Shown here: in pieces, positions 61,098 to 64,000 of the stretch
Position numbering within the stretch: position 1 is the stretch's first letter
Layout of the letters: each line of letters begins with the position of its first letter
NCBI GenBank assembly: GCA_963816155.1
Contig: CAWFJE010000004.1
Span: forward strand, 181,851 to 245,850
Direction: 5' to 3'
From: JAXGXJ01 sp963816155
GTDB lineage: Bacteria; Actinomycetota; Thermoleophilia; RBG-16-64-13
DNA: 64,000 nucleotides
Notes under the pieces: model-generated
The model's database searches: none
Seen by the model: the letters and a program-made list of their open reading frames with translations, nothing else
Told to the model about the DNA's origin: nothing
Position numbers and translations under genes: made by a program

Positions 61098-61496
61098 TCA
61101 GCCCGCGGCTCTGCTCAGCACCGCCGAGACCGCCTTCAGGTCGGGGAACATCCGCAGCACCTGCGAATCGACCAAGCCGATCATCTGCAGCAGGCGCTCC
61201 ACGCTGGGATTCGCAGCTATCACGCCCATCCAGCGGGGTGGGGTGAAGGTCTTGATCACGTCGAAGATGAGGGACAACCCACCGCTGTCGATGTAGGTCA
61301 GTTCGCTGAACTCGAGCAACAGTACATCGGGCGCAGCGCTCAATTCCTCGAATATCACAGGCCGCAGCAGACCGGCGGAGTCGTGATCTAACTCCCCCTT
61401 CACGTAAATGAGAGGCACACTCAGCCTGTAGGACACCTGTGTCTCGAGGTGAGGTGATGAGCCGCGAGGCTGGAAGGAGCGGTCCGGCAGTTGCAT
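61098..61496 (-). CDS. STAS-domain protein (anti-sigma factor antagonist type)
   Basis: A 132-residue single STAS domain. It has VPLIYVKGELDHDSAGLLR and the phosphorylatable Ser region LTYIDSGGLSLIFDVIK. SpoIIAA/RsbV-like proteins are switched by a kinase that is also an anti-sigma factor. No such kinase gene lies nearby. ATG 61496 follows AGGAGG. It is divergent from the iron-uptake regulator, with a shared upstream region. Confidence 0.9.
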   Translation of the reverse strand: MQLPDRSFQPRGSSPHLETQVSYRLSVPLIYVKGELDHDSAGLLRPVIFEELSAAPDVLLLEFSELTYIDSGGLSLIFDVIKTFTPPRWMGVIAANPSVERLLQMIGLVDSQVLRMFPDLKAVSAVLSRAAG

Positions 61497-61596
61497 GTGC
61501 GAGCCTCCTTGTGAAGACCGGGCTGCAGGCCCTATACCCACGGAGGACCCGGCCTAGTCACCGGCGGCCGGGGGCAGGCATATTTCGCGGCCGGTC

Positions 61597-61639
61597 TTGC
61601 AAAGTTAGGCAAGGACCACTAAAATAGCCGTGCCTAACT
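61597..61639 (+). promoter_or_regulatory. Iron-type promoter with flanking inverted-repeat operator
   Basis: TTGCAA (61597-61602), 16 bases, then TAAAAT (61619-61624). The exact inverted repeat AGTTAGGCA (61603-61611) and TGCCTAACT (61631-61639) lies around the -10 box. TTAGG/CCTAA halves are typical of DtxR/IdeR sites. The DtxR-type gene 20 bases on would repress itself and feoAB when metal is plentiful; this link is inferred. Confidence 0.75.
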
Positions 61640-61659
61640 CTGTCCCAAGCGAGGGTGAC

Positions 61660-62058
61660 ATGGATCAGTCGGAGATACTGAGCGCGAGTATGGAGGATTA
61701 CCTGGAAGCCATCCTGCAATTGGAGCGTGAGTCACGCGTGGCTCGGGTCAGCGAGATCGCCGACCAGCTCCATGTCTCGCGCCCCTCTGTCACCGGTGCG
61801 CTCAAGAACCTGGCCGGCCGGGGTCTTGTCTCTCATGCCCGCTACGGGCACGCTACGCTCACCGAAGAGGGCGCTCGCATCGCTCTCGATGTGGAGAGGC
61901 GCCACATGGCCATACGTGACTTTCTGACCGGGGTCCTGTCGATCCCGGCCGAGAAGGCGGAGGCTACGGCCTGCAAGCTGGAACATGTTCTGGAGCCCGA
62001 TGTGCTGGCCCATTTTGTGGCCTACGCCGAATCTGTCTCAGGGGCAGGCAGGTCATGA
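61660..62058 (+). CDS. DtxR/MntR-family metal-dependent regulator
   Basis: A 132-residue regulator with the winged helix (SASMEDYLEAILQLE, VSEIADQLHVSRPSVTGALKNLAGRGLV) and the metal-binding dimer part (ERRHMAIRDFLTGVLSIP, KLEHVLEPDVLAHFV). It has no C-terminal SH3-like domain, so it is nearer in size to MntR than to DtxR. Iron is the likely signal because feoA and feoB follow directly. ATG 61660 follows GCGAGGG; a GTG ten codons earlier lies in the operator. The stop overlaps feoA (ATGA). Confidence 0.93.
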   Translation: MDQSEILSASMEDYLEAILQLERESRVARVSEIADQLHVSRPSVTGALKNLAGRGLVSHARYGHATLTEEGARIALDVERRHMAIRDFLTGVLSIPAEKAEATACKLEHVLEPDVLAHFVAYAESVSGAGRS

Positions 62059-62336
62059 CCAGACTCTCAGACCTTCCTTCGGGGGCGCGCGCTTTGGTGG
62101 CAGAACTGCCGGGCCACCACGGGCTGGCGCGACGCTTGATCGCTCTGGGGCTCACCCCCGGAGCCGAGGTGTGCGTTCTCCAGAACCGAGGCCGCGGCCC
62201 GCTGATCGTGGAAGCTCACGGAGCCCGCATCGCGCTGGGAAGAGGGCAGGCCGACCGGGTCACCATCGACCTGGAACCGACGCCGTGTGAGGCCACCGTT
62301 CCGGTCGAGACCGCTTCTCGGTCATCCGGTCAGTAG
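62055..62336 (+). CDS. feoA: Ferrous iron transport protein A
   Basis: A 93-residue SH3-fold protein that assists FeoB. It has LARRLIALGLTPGAEVCVLQNRGRGPLIVEA-type sequence and RIALGRGQADRV. The SH3 domain that the regulator lacks is here supplied by a separate protein, but joint action is not shown. It overlaps the regulator gene at its start and ends six bases before feoB. Confidence 0.93.
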   Translation: MTRLSDLPSGARALVAELPGHHGLARRLIALGLTPGAEVCVLQNRGRGPLIVEAHGARIALGRGQADRVTIDLEPTPCEATVPVETASRSSGQ

Positions 62337-62342
62337 AGAAGC

Positions 62343-64000
62343 ATGGCAGGCACACCTGCGCCCCCCGTGCTGACCGTTGCCTTGGCCGGTCAACCCAATG
62401 TGGGCAAGAGCACCATCTTCAACGCCCTCACGGGGATGAATCAGCATGTAGGTAACTGGCCCGGCAAGACGGTTGAGCAGAAGACCGGCTCGTTCGTGCG
62501 CAGCGGCCGCCGGGTGGAGATCGTCGACCTCCCCGGTACCTACAGTCTCACGTCGGGGTCGGAAGAGGAGCGGGTCGCGCGCGACTACCTCATCGAGGAC
62601 CGTCCGGACGTGGTCATCGCCATCGTCAACGCTTCCTGTCTGGAGCGGAACCTCTACCTGGTGGGTGAGTTGCTCACGCTGCCCGTACCCGTGGTGGTGG
62701 GCGTGAACATGGTCGATGTGGCTGAGGCTCACGGTGTGCGCGTGGAGACCGACGTGTTGGCAGCGGCCCTGGGCCTTCCCGTGGTGGGGCTGGTGGCAAG
62801 CAGGCGGAGGGGACTGGATGAACTGCTGCAGGCCGCCGTCGAGGCCGCTTCGCAGCCCGGTTCCCAGGGGGCGCCTCGTCCTCTGATCCGTGAGAAGCAC
62901 CGGCCGGTGCTGGAACAGATCGAGGCTCTGGTCGAGGGTCGGCTGCCCGAAGCCTATCCGGCCGACTGGGTGGCACTGAAGCTCTTGGAAGGCGACACCG
63001 ACATGGCCGCCCTGGTAGAGAGCGCGGCTCCCGACGTGTGGGAGCCCGTCCACGCGCTGCTGGCCCAGCACGAAGACGCCTACCTCGACATCGCCGGAGG
63101 GCGCTACGACTGGGTGGCGCGGATGGTGCGCGCGGCGGTGGTACGGCCGCGCGCCGGGGCTCCGGGCATCACCGACCGCATCGATCGCGTGGCCACTCAC
63201 CCCTTCTGGGGCCTGCTGGTGGTCATCGCGGCACTGGCGGCCATGTTCTACGTCACCTATGCGGTGGCCGGCCCGATCGCCTCCGCCCTCAACCAGTGGG
63301 TGGCCGGCGGCCTCTCCGACCTGCTGCACGAATGGCTGGCCTGGGCACCCGAGTGGCTGTCCGGGGTGATTGTGGACGGGGTGGTGGCCGGGGCGGGCAC
63401 AGTGTTGTCCTTCGTACCCATCCTGCTGATCTTCTTCGCCGCCCTGGGTCTACTCGAAGACGTGGGCTACATGGCCCGCATAGCGTACGTCATGGATCGC
63501 TACATGCACTGGATGGGACTGCACGGCAAGTCCTGCATGCCGCTCCTCCTGGGGTTCGGCTGCAACGTGCCCGCCATCCTGGGCACGCGCATCATCGAGG
63601 ACAGGCGCAACCGCCTGCTCACCATGATCCTCACGCCCTTCGTGCCCTGCACCGGCCGGCTGGCGGTGCTGGCCTTCCTGGCCCCGGCCTTCTTCGGTGC
63701 CAATGCGCCCTGGGCCATCGTGGCTCTGGTGGGTGGGAACCTGGCGCTGCTCGGTATTGTCGGGGTGGCTACCAACAAGTTGGTCTTCAAGGGGGAGAGG
63801 AGCGCCTTCATCATGGAGATGCCCCTCTATCACAAGCCCAATGCACGCACCGTCGGCTTCTATGTGTCGCGGAATATCGTGGCCTTCATCAAGAAGGCGG
63901 GCACGCTCATCGTACTGGTGTCGGCCATCGTGTGGGTACTGTCCAACTATCCCGGCAGCGATCCCAGCGAGAGCATCCTGGGTATGATCGGGCAGGCATT
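62343..64000 (+). CDS. feoB: Ferrous iron transporter FeoB (3' end outside window)
   Basis: 552 residues are visible. The G domain has G1 GQPNVGKST, G2 around NWPGKTVEQKTG, G3 DLPGTYSL and G4 NMVD. The membrane part follows from about residue 285, with FVPILLIFFAALGLLEDVGYMAR and the gate motifs GFGCNVPAILGTR and PFVPCTGRLAVLA. The enzyme imports Fe(II), driven by or gated by GTP. The start is ATG 62343. The open frame continues past the window edge without interruption. Confidence 0.97.
   Translation, partial: MAGTPAPPVLTVALAGQPNVGKSTIFNALTGMNQHVGNWPGKTVEQKTGSFVRSGRRVEIVDLPGTYSLTSGSEEERVARDYLIEDRPDVVIAIVNASCLERNLYLVGELLTLPVPVVVGVNMVDVAEAHGVRVETDVLAAALGLPVVGLVASRRRGLDELLQAAVEAASQPGSQGAPRPLIREKHRPVLEQIEALVEGRLPEAYPADWVALKLLEGDTDMAALVESAAPDVWEPVHALLAQHEDAYLDIAGGRYDWVARMVRAAVVRPRAGAPGITDRIDRVATHPFWGLLVVIAALAAMFYVTYAVAGPIASALNQWVAGGLSDLLHEWLAWAPEWLSGVIVDGVVAGAGTVLSFVPILLIFFAALGLLEDVGYMARIAYVMDRYMHWMGLHGKSCMPLLLGFGCNVPAILGTRIIEDRRNRLLTMILTPFVPCTGRLAVLAFLAPAFFGANAPWAIVALVGGNLALLGIVGVATNKLVFKGERSAFIMEMPLYHKPNARTVGFYVSRNIVAFIKKAGTLIVLVSAIVWVLSNYPGSDPSESILGMIGQA

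Overview
The window is 64 kb of GC-rich, densely coded bacterial chromosome. GTG and TTG starts, strong GGAGG-type ribosome sites and ATGA/GTGA gene overlaps are common. A group-1-like sigma factor, S-layer (SLH) domains, a DUF3052 protein, an Rrf2 regulator, ACR3/ArsM arsenic genes and LssY_C and GYF_2 domains suggest a high-GC Gram-positive-type lineage, perhaps a deep-branching actinobacterium. That placement is inference; there is no rRNA gene here to test it. No tRNA, rRNA, CRISPR array, prophage or insertion-sequence transposase was seen. Most genes are housekeeping or metabolic. The unusual content is a small dispersed repeat family, several readable regulatory sites, and one possible new peptide/E1-enzyme pair.

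Layout: 1-6 kb, a membrane-anchored subtilase (cut by the window edge), an AhpD-like protein and a fused proline-catabolism enzyme PutA. 6.3-16.8 kb, a GyrI-like protein, a PAP2 phosphatase and a giant cyclic beta-1,2-glucan synthase. 16.8-23.8 kb, sigma factor, an RRM RNA-binding protein, an LssY_C protein, two chagasin-type inhibitor lipoproteins, a lipid-linked sugar phosphotransferase, a radical SAM enzyme and a DUF3052 protein. 23.9-27.3 kb, an arsenic operon (ACR3, ArsM, ArsR, EamA exporter) behind a promoter with an overlapping dyad. 27.3-31 kb, a NapH-like ferredoxin, a repeat-rich spacer, an NYN-LOTUS protein, a second RRM protein and a universal stress protein. 31-36.7 kb, two 2-hydroxyacyl-CoA dehydratase-type subunits divergent from two class I CoA-transferase pairs. 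36.7-49 kb, a transglutaminase-like protein, a nitrilase, leuA, acnA, a fused pabB-pabC, a flavin reductase, a DUF362 ferredoxin and a HAD phosphatase. 49-53.3 kb, a sulfur cluster (Rrf2 regulator, metY, cysK, a 35-residue membrane peptide with a Gly tail, a ThiF-type E1). 53.4-57.5 kb, an epimerase, a frameshifted MscS channel, a HAD hydrolase and an SLH-glucosaminidase. 57.6-60.5 kb, leuC-leuD-leuB. 60.6-64 kb, a stress protein, a STAS protein and an iron-uptake operon (DtxR-type regulator, feoA, feoB, cut by the edge).

The main points worth following are: (1) a four-copy element with inverted-repeat ends and two length classes (about 157 and 81 bp), whose copies sit on or at the stop codons of neighbouring genes; (2) a conserved leader shared by two RRM genes in which a CTCC-GGAG hairpin covers the ribosome site; (3) the tiny glycine-tailed membrane peptide placed between a CsoR/CstR-like palindrome and a ThiF-type E1 gene; (4) readable operator/promoter overlaps for the arsenic, Rrf2 and iron operons; (5) a +1 frameshift in an otherwise well-conserved mechanosensitive channel gene.
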